Shown piece after piece: positions 1-7,259 of a stretch of 7,294 nt of DNA. A program made the position numbers and the translations under genes. Source of the stretch: Nodosilinea sp. BSH.14. GTDB lineage: Bacteria > Cyanobacteriota > Cyanobacteriia > Phormidesmidales > Phormidesmidaceae. How positions within the stretch are numbered: the first letter of the stretch is position 1; every line of letters starts with the position of its first letter. Location: assembly GCA_023264315.1 (NCBI GenBank), contig JALQST010000145.1:299-7592 (forward strand). The letters run 5' to 3'. The notes under the pieces were generated by a model. It searched no databases, was not told where the DNA came from, and worked only from the letters and a program-made list of their open reading frames with translations.

Positions 1-3000
1 TTTGGATCGCCTGCTGCACCTCGGCATCGGCCAGGATGATGTCATCTAGCACGGGGCCATTGCTGTGAACGGCCCCATGGCTGAGCCAACTCCGGTCTTG
101 GCGCACGTCGGGTAGGTTGATCAGGGTCTCCAGGTGGAGGGACTGGGTTTTGGCGGGTTTTGCAGCGTCGCGGGGCTTCAGCAGGTCGGAGCGACCGACG
201 ATGTCCACCAGGTTGGCGTAGCCCAGCCGCGCCAGCAGAGAGCGCACTTCCTCGGCGATGTAGAAGAAAAAGTTGACCACATGTTCAGGAACACCCGTGA
301 ACCGCTTACGGAGTTCTTCCTTCTGGGTGGCGACGCCGACGGGGCAGTTATTGGTGTGGCAGACGCGGGCCATAATGCAGCCCTCGGCAATCATAGCGAT
401 GGAGCCAAAGCCAAATTCCTCGGCCCCCATCAGGGCACCCATGACTACATCCCAGCCCGTCTTCAGGCCACCATCGACGCGCAGGGTGACGCGATCGCGC
501 AGTTGGTTATCCAGCAGCACCTTGTGGACTTCGGTGAGGCCCAGTTCCCAGGGCACCCCCGCGTGCTTGATGGAACTGAGCGGCGACGCGCCCGTACCGC
601 CATCGTGGCCGGAGACCTGGATGATATCGGCGTTGGCCTTGGCGACCCCCGCCGCAATGGTGCCAATGCCCACCTCAGACACCAGCTTCACGGAAACGCC
701 CGCCTTGGGTTGATCTGGTGCAGGTCAAAGATGAGCTGGGCCAGGTCTTCGATGGAGTAGATATCATGGTGGGGCGGCGGCGAGATCAGAGATACCCCAG
801 GCTTCGACCGCCGCAGCATGGCGATGTAGGGGCTGACCTTCTTGCCAGGGAGTTGACCGCCCTCACCGGGTTTTGCGCCCTGGGCCAGCTTAATTTCAAT
901 CTGCTGGGCGTGCATTAGGTATTCCGGCGTCACCCCAAACCGACCGGAGGCCACCTGTTTGATGGCGGAACTGGCGGTGTCGCCGTTCTTCAGGCCGCGC
1001 AGATGGGGGAAGGTGGGGGAATTGCCCTCGCCGTCCACATCGTTCAGCACGTTGAAGCGCACCGGATCTTCGCCGCCCTCACCGGAGTTGGACTTGCCGC
1101 CGATGCGGTTCATGGCAATGGCCAGCACCTCGTGGGCCTCGCGGGACAGCGCCCCTAGGGACATGCCCCCGGTGCAGAACCGCTTCATAATCGACTCCAC
1201 CGACTCCACCTGGGCGAGGGGAATGGGCTGGCGGTCGCTCTGGAGATCCAGCAGGTCGCGCAGGGCGGTGAGGGGACGGTTCTCAAGCTGCTCTTTGTAG
1301 AGTTCGTAGTGGTCGTACTGGCGATCCGCCACAGCCTTGTGCAGCAGCTTGGTCATGGCCGGGTTGTTCATGTGGTACTCGCCGCTGGGCCGAGACTGCA
1401 CAAAGCCCATGTTTTGCAGGCGCTTGGCGGTTTCGGGGAAGGCTCGCTGGTGGAAGCTCAGGGTTTCCTGGGCCAAATCCGCGATGGACAGCCCCCCCAA
1501 CCGTGAGGTCGTACCCCGGAAGGCGAGTTCTAGCAGGTCTTCGCCAATGCCAATGGCCTCGAAAATCTGCGCCCCCTGGTAGCTGGTAATCAGCGAAATC
1601 CCCATCTTGGAGAGGATCTTCAGCAGCCCCGCATCCACGGCCTTGCGGTAGTTGTCCTGGGCACCGTTGAGGGTGGACACAGGCAGCTTGCCGCTTTCCA
1701 TCAGCTTTTGGGTGCGGCTGTCCGACCACCAGTGGCGAACCGATTCCAGCGCCAGGTAGGGGCACACGGCACTGGCCCCGTAGCCAATCAGGCAGGCAAA
1801 ATGATGGGTGCTCCAGCACTGGGCCGTATCCACCACCAGGGAGGTGTGCATCCGCAGGCCGTTGCGAATCAGGTGATGGTGAACCGCACCGACGGCCAGC
1901 AGGGGCGGAATATAGGTGGTGTCGGCACTGAGGGTGGTGGGGTTGCCGTTAGCGTCCACCCGATCACTCAGCACCAGGATGGTTTTGCCCGCCTTCACCG
2001 CTTGATCGGCCTGGTCACAGAGGGCATCCACCGCCTTGGCCAAATCCCCAGGGCCAGCGGCCAGGGTGTAGAGGGTGGACAGGGTGGCGGTGTCAAAACC
2101 GGGCTGGTGAATTTGGGCCAGTTCAACTTCGTTAATGACGGGGCTTTCCAGCTTCAGCAGGCGGGCGTATTCGGGCTTCTCATCCAGCAGGTTGCCCCTG
2201 GCCCCCAGTTGGGTCACCAAGGACATCACCAGCCGCTCCCGCAGGGGGTCGATGGCGGGATTCGTCACCTGGGCAAAGCGCTGCTTGAAGTAGTCGTAGA
2301 TCAGGTGGGGCTTGTCGGACAGCACCGCCAGGGGAATGTCATCGCCCATGCAGTAGGTGGGTTCCTTGGCCTGGGCCGCCATGTCTTGGATGATCATGTC
2401 CACATCCTCGACGGTGTAGCCAAAGGCGCTTTGCTGCTTCAGCAGGGCTTCCCCGTCGTAGAGGCTGGCTTCCGCGAACAACTGGGGCGCAATCTCCTTG
2501 CGGTTTTCCTTCAGCCAGGTGCCGTAGGGATGGCGATGGGCCACCCGCTGCTTCAGCGTCCAGTTTTTCAGAATTTCCTGGGTATCCAGATCCACGGCGA
2601 TCATCTGGCCGGGGCCAAGCCGCCCCTTTTCCACAATGTCGCTAGCGGCCACATCCAGCACCCCGGCTTCCGAGGACACCATCAGCAGACCGTCCTTCGT
2701 CACCACGTACCGAGCCGGACGTAGACCGTTGCGATCCAACGTTGCCCCCACCTGATGACCATCGCTAAACACGATCAGCGCAGGGCCATCCCAGGGTTCT
2801 TGCAGGCCGCTGTAGTACTCGTAGAAGTCGGTGATCTCAGGATACTGATCCAGGGCGGGCTGGTTGTTGTAAGCCTCCGGCACCATAATCATCAGGGCTT
2901 CCTGGGGCGTCCGGCCCGACCGCACCAGCATCTCCATGACGTTATCGAGGTTGGCGGAGTCGCTATTGTCCAAATTCACGATGGGCTTCAGCATCTCTAC

Positions 3001-3912
3001 CCGGTTGCCCCAAATCTCATGGGACAGATCCGCCTGCCGTGCCATCATCCAGTTGACGTTGCCCACCAGGGTATTGATTTCGCCGTTGTGGCCCAGCAGC
3101 CGCATAGGGTGAGCCAGGGGCCACTTGGGCATAGTATTGGTGCTAAAGCGACGGTGATACACCGCAAAGGCGCTAACAAAGGCGGGATTGGTGAGGTCGT
3201 TGTAGAAGCTGGCCAGCACCGAGGATCGCACCATCCCCTTGTAGACAATCGTGCGACAGGAGAAGGAGCAGACGTAGAAATCCTTTAGCGCCTGGGAATG
3301 ATCGGTGGGGAGCGTGTCACCTGCAATCAACTGAGCTACGGCCTGGAGCACCTGACGCCGCGCCAGGTACAGCGTCCGCTCCAGATCCTCACCCCTGGAC
3401 GAATCCGACGCCACCACCACCTGCTCAATGCGGGGCTGGAACTGCTTGGCCAAAGCACCCAGCACACCGGGAGTGACGGGCACCTGCCGCCAACCCACTA
3501 GGGTTAAGCCTTCGTCTTTAGTGATGCGCTCGAAGGTTTCCCGCACGAGGGTCGCTGCGGCCTCATGCTGGGGCAAAAAGATCATCCCCACGCCCGTCTG
3601 CGCTGGATTGATCGGGGCCTTGCCGGATTCTGACGCCCAATCCTGCAAAATTGCCCAGGGAATCGCCGTCATCACCCCAGCCCCGTCGCCAGAATCCTGA
3701 TCCGCACAACAGCCGCCTCGGTGTTCCATGCAGTCCAACGCCGCCAAGGCTCTGGAGACGAGGTCATGGCTGGCGCGATTCTGCTGATCGGCCAAAAAGC
3801 CAACGCCGCAAGCATCTCGCTCTTCCACAATGGATTTCGGCCCCCAGTTTGGCCAAGGCGCGGAGGATTGAGGCAGCGATGAATGCGAATGGTTCACAGG
3901 TGTATGTCCCAT
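1..3912 (-). CDS. gltB: Ferredoxin-dependent glutamate synthase (Fd-GOGAT), large subunit; C-terminus outside the window, frame broken by one base near 707-709
   Basis: Makes two glutamates from glutamine and 2-oxoglutarate with electrons from ferredoxin; the second half of the GS-GOGAT ammonium assimilation cycle, in the cytosol. The preferred start is the ATG at 3912-3910. It leaves a 34-residue propeptide before Cys35 (codon 3810-3808, in ERDACGVGF), the N-terminal nucleophile exposed by processing in this family. A TTG at 3972 would add 20 unconserved residues. Domains in order: class II glutaminase (about 35-440, with HRRFSTNT and GHNGEINT), central domain, and FMN/synthase domain from about 906 (GGMSLGALS, GRFGVTPEY, PPPHHDIYS). 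An insertion at about 954-979, containing NSPTFPHL, is the ferredoxin loop absent from NADPH-type enzymes. The 3Fe-4S cysteines follow as C-x5-C-x4-C (CIMARVCHTNNC, first Cys at 377-379). About 1,304 of the usual 1,500-1,560 residues are present; the GXGXG beta-helix domain lies beyond base 1. The frame breaks after HQINP, giving a stop at 690-688, and resumes one frame over with KAGVSVKLV. Also called glsF or gltS. Identity is secure; whether the gene is intact is not. Confidence 0.96.
707..709 (-). other. gltB: Frameshift site in gltB (one base missing from a C run of the coding strand)
   Basis: On the coding strand the sequence reads AACCCAAGGCGGGCG. Read straight, it gives N-P-R-R-A-F-P and then TGA at 690-688. 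With one extra C (AACCCCAAGG) it gives N-P-K-A-G-V-S-V-K-L, which is the conserved continuation of glutamate synthase. That second frame stays open for 235 codons to the window edge and contains the 3Fe-4S cysteines. The lost base lies in a C run (plus-strand GGG at 707-709), a typical place for a homopolymer sequencing or assembly error, but a real mutation cannot be excluded from one sequence. Confidence 0.9.
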
Positions 3913-4004
3913 GGGATAGCAGGTCAACAAGCGAGGGGATAATCTGAAGCAAGCGGTCGAAGCATGAGCCAATCCGTCAAAGAATTGACTGCATCGCGGT
4001 CGAA

Positions 4005-4033
4005 ACCTTAGACAATTTAATAGGCCTTACCAA
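4005..4033 (-). promoter_or_regulatory. Candidate sigma-70-type promoter for gltB
   Basis: On the minus strand, TTGGTA (4033-4028) is followed after 17 bases by TAAGGT (4010-4005), a TAN3T-type -10 box. Transcription would start near 3998 and give a leader of about 85 bases before the ATG at 3912. Both boxes are imperfect, so this is a weak prediction based on spacing and position only. No clear Shine-Dalgarno sequence precedes the ATG. Confidence 0.28.
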
Positions 4034-4103
4034 GGCTGAGGCGGTGGTGTCGTGGAGTCAAGGCAGAATCCGTATGATAAACCATCCAGCCCTGGCACCT
4101 AAA

Positions 4104-4161
4104 CCGCTTTAACACCGTCCTGTTGAGTGAGGGAAAGCGGAGCCGAAAAGATCGCTTTACC
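4104..4161 (+). repeat. Three copies of a CGCTTT-type 9-mer in alternating orientation, upstream of the 4294 gene
   Basis: CGCTTTAAC lies at 4105-4113 (plus), CGCTTTCCC on the minus strand at 4139-4131, and CGCTTTACC at 4153-4161 (plus). The middle copy can pair with either neighbour: CCGCTTT 4104-4110 with AAAGCGG 4134-4140, or AAAGCG 4134-4139 with CGCTTT 4153-4158. The cluster ends five bases before the TATAAT box, so binding sites for a transcription regulator are the simplest reading. No known regulator was matched. Confidence 0.45.
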
Positions 4162-4166
4162 TTGCC

Positions 4167-4172
4167 TATAAT
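4167..4172 (+). promoter_or_regulatory. Candidate -10 box (TATAAT) for the phosphodiester glycosidase gene
   Basis: A perfect TATAAT lies about 120 bases before the ATG at 4294. No recognisable -35 hexamer is found 16-18 bases upstream, which would fit a promoter needing an activator, perhaps one binding the CGCTTT repeats just upstream. The start of transcription would fall near 4179, inside the TTTACAGAC repeats. Confidence 0.45.
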
Positions 4173-4204
4173 TTACAGACTTTATCAGTAGTTTACAGAC
4201 CTTA
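4172..4204 (+). repeat. Tandem 13-base direct repeat TTTACAGAC[TC]TTA with a 20-base period
   Basis: TTTACAGACTTTA (4172-4184) and TTTACAGACCTTA (4192-4204) differ at one base and are exactly 20 bases apart, about two helical turns. A weaker related unit, TTTATCAG, lies between them at 4181-4188. The array overlaps the -10 box and the expected transcription start, so it could be an operator for a repressor. The regulator is not known. Confidence 0.45.
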
Positions 4205-4293
4205 GCATCTCCTTGGGTCAAGGTTCGTTAATGGATTGATCCGCCGTGTCTGATGTATCCTCCCTCCATCCCTCCAAGGAAGTCGGTTTTTCC

Positions 4294-6117
4294 ATGACAC
4301 CATCCCCCCGCTTAAACCGCCGTTTGCCTCGATTCATGAGCCTGCTGCTGGGCCTAGCCTCTCCGGCCCTGATGGCCAGCACCGCCGTCGCCCAGGTTTC
4401 CCCAGAGACGACCCCAATTGAACCCAGCCAGTCTGAGGCCGCTACGGCCCAGGGGGGCATCCCCCCGCTGATGGCCCAGGCCCCCAGCGTCACGGGCAAC
4501 CGGGTCAGCATTAATGGCATCAGTGTGTCTGTTCCCTGGATGCAGCGGCAGAACCAGATTGGCCTTGCGGACTACGGCCTCACGGATCACGTGGGCCTCA
4601 CACTGCTGAATAGCAACGACGCTCAGCGCCAGCCGGTGCAGTGGTTCTCCAGTGCCCAAACTCCGACCGTTCTGAGTGCCTGGGTGCAGGGGGGCTATCG
4701 CTACCTCGACCTGACGCCGCTGCAAAGGAGCCACGGCTGGTCGGCCACGGTGCAAGGCCAGACCCTGAACCTCACGGTACCCGCCACCCAAATTACCAAC
4801 CTGCGCTCTGGCAATCAGCCCTGGGGGCAGCGCTGGGTGATGGATGTCTCAGGGCCAACCGTGGCGCAAATCAGCGAAACCGGGGGATCTGTCACCGTTA
4901 CCCTCGCGGCCACCGCCACCCCCGCCGTGGCCCAATCCGTCGTCCGTCCGTCCAGTGGTCTGCCCCCAGCGCAAATCACCTCGGTGGGCCAATCCACCCA
5001 GATCACTCTGCCCCTGCCCGATGCCAATGCGCGTCCGGTGTTGTTCACCCTCGCGAATCCCCACCGGGTGGTAGTAGATGTGCGTACCGACCACCTGCGG
5101 CCCCTGGATATTCTCTGGGCACCGGGCCTGCGCTGGCGACAGCAGTATTTCACCGTGGGCCGTAAAACCCTGCCCGTCTACTGGCTCCAACTCAGTGCTC
5201 GGGATGCCCAAACCGCCCTGCGCCCGATCTGGACAGATCCCACCACCGCGACGGGAATCACGCCCCTGCAAACCATGGCCCAGCGCTGGCAGGCCACGGC
5301 GGCGATCAACGCTGGATTTTTTAACCGCAACAACCAGTACCCCCTGGGGGCCGTCCGCTACAGCAACGACTGGATCTCCGGCCCTATCCTCGGTCGGGGC
5401 GTGGTGGGCTGGGGCAATGGGCAGGTGCAGATGGATCGGCTGGTGCTGCGGCAAACCCTGCGCACGGGGAGCGGCCAAACCTTCCCGATTCAGGCCATCA
5501 ACAGCGGCTATGTTCAAGCGGGTATGGGTCTCTACACCCCGGCCTGGGGCAGCACCTATCGCCCGATTACCGAGTCTGAACGAATTGTGACGGTACGCAA
5601 CCAGCAGGTGGTCGGTCAACAGTCGGTGACGGGGGACGTGAGCGTTCCCATTCCCAGAGACGGCTACATCCTCGCCCTCCGCGCCTACGATACCCCCGCC
5701 CCCGCGCTAGCTTCCGGCACCGCCGTCACGATCCAATCCGACGTTGTGCCCCCCAGCCTAGCGCCCTTTCCCCACATCGTTGGCGGTGGCCCCCTGTTAA
5801 TTCGGAACCGCAATATCGTCTTGGATGCAGGGCTAGAGCAATTCGGGAGCGCCTTTGCTAGCCAAGCCGCCCCCCGCAGCGCCATCGGCTACACCGCCAC
5901 GGGAGATATTCTGCTGGTTGCCATTCACAACAGCCCCGCTGGCTCTGGCCCCACCCTGGCGGAAACGGCCCAAGTGATGGCTCAACTGGGCAGTGTTGAT
6001 GCCCTCAACCTCGATGGCGGTAGTTCCGCTAGCCTTTACCTAGGGGGTCGGCTGATCAACCGTCATCCGCGTACCGCCGCTCGGGTCAACAATGGTCTGG
6101 GTTTCTTCCTCCCGTGA
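4294..6117 (+). CDS. Secreted phosphodiester glycosidase-family (NAGPA-like) protein with N-terminal AMIN-like region
   Basis: A predicted exported protein of 607 residues. The ATG at 4294 is chosen because a signal peptide starts there: a basic stretch (PRLNRRLPRF), a hydrophobic core (MSLLLGLASPALMAS) and an AVA-Q cleavage site near residue 33. AGGAAG at 4277-4282 may be its ribosome site, though 11 bases is a long gap. A GTG at 4246 would add 16 residues before the signal. After a Pro/Ala/Gln-rich linker, residues about 80-315 look beta-rich, with AMIN-like strands (RWVMDVSG near 181, PHRVVVDV near 256); such regions bind peptidoglycan or polysaccharide. The C-terminal half carries the phosphodiester glycosidase (NAGPA, PF09992) hallmarks in order: AAINAGFFN (about 336), HIVGGGPLLI (about 494), RSAIGYT (about 528) and LNLDGGSSASLYLGG (about 571). 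Members cleave sugar-phosphodiester links; the substrate here is unknown, though an envelope or exopolysaccharide target is likely. The family call is firm, the substrate is inference. Confidence 0.88.
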   Translation: MTPSPRLNRRLPRFMSLLLGLASPALMASTAVAQVSPETTPIEPSQSEAATAQGGIPPLMAQAPSVTGNRVSINGISVSVPWMQRQNQIGLADYGLTDHVGLTLLNSNDAQRQPVQWFSSAQTPTVLSAWVQGGYRYLDLTPLQRSHGWSATVQGQTLNLTVPATQITNLRSGNQPWGQRWVMDVSGPTVAQISETGGSVTVTLAATATPAVAQSVVRPSSGLPPAQITSVGQSTQITLPLPDANARPVLFTLANPHRVVVDVRTDHLRPLDILWAPGLRWRQQYFTVGRKTLPVYWLQLSARDAQTALRPIWTDPTTATGITPLQTMAQRWQATAAINAGFFNRNNQYPLGAVRYSNDWISGPILGRGVVGWGNGQVQMDRLVLRQTLRTGSGQTFPIQAINSGYVQAGMGLYTPAWGSTYRPITESERIVTVRNQQVVGQQSVTGDVSVPIPRDGYILALRAYDTPAPALASGTAVTIQSDVVPPSLAPFPHIVGGGPLLIRNRNIVLDAGLEQFGSAFASQAAPRSAIGYTATGDILLVAIHNSPAGSGPTLAETAQVMAQLGSVDALNLDGGSSASLYLGGRLINRHPRTAARVNNGLGFFLP

Positions 6118-6160
6118 GGGTAGGCGACCAAACCCGAAAAACGAGGACAATGGTATCGGG

Positions 6161-6228
6161 CGGGATGCCTCATCTACTCCCTGGTGGGCTTCCCGCTGGG
6201 TTCACCCCGGCCTGGGTCACGCATCCCG
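6161..6228. repeat. 8-base perfect inverted repeat CGGGATGC/GCATCCCG between the glycosidase and cupin genes
   Basis: CGGGATGC (6161-6168) is complementary to GCATCCCG (6221-6228), with 52 GC-rich bases between them that contain further short complementary pieces (GGTG 6183-6186 with CACC 6213-6216). No T run follows, so it is not a standard intrinsic terminator. It may be an operator or the base of a structured RNA segment. Confidence 0.35.
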
Positions 6229-6256
6229 TTGCGTTCCTGTTTCCGTTCAATACATT
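6229..6256 (+). promoter_or_regulatory. Weak candidate promoter for the cupin gene
   Basis: TTGCGT (6229-6234) and TACATT (6251-6256) are 16 bases apart and lie about 30 bases before the ATG at 6287. Both hexamers match the sigma-70 consensus only partly. TAGGAG at 6269-6274 is a plausible ribosome site, 12 bases before the ATG. Confidence 0.25.
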
Positions 6257-6286
6257 AACCGTGTCGTCTAGGAGACCATACCCACA

Positions 6287-6721
6287 ATGCCTCACGTAGA
6301 AGAATCCACGGCCTCGGTCACCCTCTCCTCCCCCGGCGGGGACGCCGGCAAGGCCAGGGACAGGGCTGAAACGGGCCTACGCCCCTGGGGATCGTACACC
6401 GTCCTAGAGGAGGGGCGCGGCTATAAAATTAAGCGTATTGAAGTCAAACCGGGCCATCGCCTCAGCCTTCAACTGCACCACCACCGCAGCGAACACTGGA
6501 TTGTGGTCTCCGGCACTGCCAAAGTAACTTGCTCGGATCAGGAAATCCTGCTCTCCACCAACCAATCTACCTACGTGCCCCCCTGCACCCGGCACCGCCT
6601 GGAAAATGTCGGCGTCATTCCCCTCGTGTTGATCGAAGTGCAAAACGGCGAATACCTGGGTGAAGACGACATCGTGCGCTTCCACGACGACTATGCCCGC
6701 GCCGACGACAAGGCCGAGTAA
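6287..6721 (+). CDS. Mannose-6-phosphate isomerase, type II C-terminal-like cupin protein
   Basis: A 144-residue protein equivalent to the C-terminal phosphomannose isomerase domain (PF01050) of bifunctional ManC/AlgA enzymes, without their N-terminal GDP-mannose pyrophosphorylase domain. The type II enzyme interconverts fructose-6-phosphate and mannose-6-phosphate in the cytosol, the entry to GDP-mannose and polysaccharide sugars. The conserved core starts at residue 32 with RPWGSYTVLEEG and continues as KIKRIEVKPG and LSLQLHHHRSEHWIVVSG. His64 to Glu69 of that stretch make the metal-binding cupin motif 1. VPPCTRHRLEN (97-107) is cupin motif 2, with His103 as the last metal ligand, and IEVQNGEYLGEDDIVR closes the fold. 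The first 30 or so residues are a poorly conserved, probably disordered leader. The ATG has a TAGGAG site 12 bases upstream. The fold and family are clear. Catalytic activity of the stand-alone domain is inferred; a sugar-binding or regulatory role is possible. Confidence 0.9.
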   Translation: MPHVEESTASVTLSSPGGDAGKARDRAETGLRPWGSYTVLEEGRGYKIKRIEVKPGHRLSLQLHHHRSEHWIVVSGTAKVTCSDQEILLSTNQSTYVPPCTRHRLENVGVIPLVLIEVQNGEYLGEDDIVRFHDDYARADDKAE

Positions 6722-6794
6722 CCCCCCAGGTGGCGTGATAGGCTGAACCATGGCCCGGTTTCCGCTGGCCATCGCCCCTAGCCCTTGCGCCACC

Positions 6795-7166
6795 ATGATT
6801 CATCTGCGCCCCGCAGCGGCCCAAGAAATCCAGCGTCTCTTACAGGCATTTCCGCGTCATGCGGGCTTGAGAATCCAGCTTCAGCCCAGCGATTGTGCGG
6901 AATGGATCTACGATCTTAGCCCCGCCCAGCAGGCCAGCCCTGACGATGTCACCTTTCAGGTGGGCGACCTTCAGATCGTCCTCGCCCAGGCGATTCTCCC
7001 CCTGATTGACAATCTCACCATTGACTACGCTGAGGATTTGATGGGCGGAGGCTTTCGCTTCGTCAATCCCCAAGCCAGCCACGCCTGCGGCTGTGGCAAT
7101 GCCTTTTCCACCACCCCCAACGCCGGGGGGGAAGACTGTCGTACGATGGCCGACTCTCCCCGCTAA
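6795..7166 (+). CDS. HesB/IscA/SufA-family A-type iron-sulfur cluster carrier protein
   Basis: A small cytosolic protein that binds an Fe-S cluster or iron and passes it to target proteins. From the ATG at 6795 it has 123 residues and starts MIHLRPAAAQEIQRLL, the usual start of the family. The three ligand cysteines are Cys34, Cys98 and Cys100, spaced C-x63-C-x-C as in IscA, with the C-terminal signature ACGCGNAF. IDYAEDLMGGGFRFVNPQA before it is also typical. Unusually, the first cysteine sits in PSDCAEW rather than a glycine-flanked GCSG-like turn, and a tail of about 18 residues with an extra Cys115 follows the signature. An in-frame ATG at 6750 would add 15 residues and has a weak AGG seven bases upstream, whereas no ribosome site precedes 6795; the start is chosen on homology. 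It lies 73 bases after the cupin gene, so joint transcription is possible. Whether it is IscA, SufA or a third cyanobacterial type cannot be told here. Confidence 0.88.
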   Translation: MIHLRPAAAQEIQRLLQAFPRHAGLRIQLQPSDCAEWIYDLSPAQQASPDDVTFQVGDLQIVLAQAILPLIDNLTIDYAEDLMGGGFRFVNPQASHACGCGNAFSTTPNAGGEDCRTMADSPR

Positions 7167-7170
7167 GCGC

Positions 7171-7235
7171 AGTTTTGGGTGGATGGTGGTTGCGGTGATG
7201 GAGTAGCGTCAATGGACACAAACCCAAAATTGACG
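7171..7235. repeat. Overlapping inverted repeats downstream of the HesB-family gene
   Basis: AGTTTTGGGT (7171-7180) can pair with ACCCAAAATT (7222-7231) over ten positions, one of them a G-U pair. CGTCAAT (7207-7213) pairs with ATTGACG (7229-7235). The two stems share 7229-7231, and the first stem's right arm lies largely in the loop of the second, so they exclude each other. There is no T run to make a standard terminator. Confidence 0.35.
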
Positions 7236-7259
7236 AAAGCGTCTGGACAATGATACGCT
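7230..7259 (+). promoter_or_regulatory. Candidate promoter for a gene beyond the right edge
   Basis: TTGACG (7230-7235, five of six consensus bases) is followed after 18 bases by TACGCT (7254-7259). The latter is preceded by TGA, making an extended -10 of the form TGnTAnnnT. The -35 box lies inside the right arm of the CGTCAAT/ATTGACG inverted repeat. The gene it would serve is not in the window. Confidence 0.38.

Noticed and set aside
707..709. Programmed -1 frameshift in gltB
   Set aside because: A slip from CCA to CCC is possible, but there is no classic slippery heptamer or clear stimulatory structure, and the family is normally read in a single frame. An error or mutation is more likely.
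1708..2724. Long plus-strand open frame (338 codons) opposite gltB, with others at 134-760 and 2755-3288
   Set aside because: They run antisense to a highly conserved enzyme, show Gly/His/Gln-rich composition typical of the complement of GC-rich coding DNA, and have no recognisable domain.
3913..3972. TTG at 3972 as the start of gltB
   Set aside because: It would make a 54-residue propeptide with no recognisable conservation. The ATG at 3912 gives 34 residues before the catalytic cysteine, close to the usual propeptide length.
4017..4030. NtcA-like site GTA-N8-TAA on the minus strand upstream of gltB
   Set aside because: The third base of the second half-site differs from GTA-N8-TAC, and the site falls between the candidate -35 and -10 boxes rather than about 22 bases before a TAN3T box.
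4155..4200. Possible Pho box (CTTTACCT and nearby TTTA units) upstream of the glycosidase gene
   Set aside because: Only the first unit resembles the cyanobacterial Pho repeat; the units expected at 11-base steps do not match.
4849..5619. Minus-strand open frame opposite the glycosidase gene
   Set aside because: Shadow of a clearly conserved plus-strand gene; no domain or ribosome site.
6114..6299. 61-codon frame starting with a GTG that overlaps the glycosidase stop codon and ending inside the cupin gene
   Set aside because: Overlaps the start of a conserved gene, has no ribosome site of its own beyond the end of the glycosidase gene, and the product resembles nothing recognisable.
6333..6354. 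GC-rich hairpin (CCCC-GGC-GGGG) at the start of the cupin gene
   Set aside because: Lies inside coding sequence with no T run; best explained by Pro/Gly codons in a GC-rich genome.
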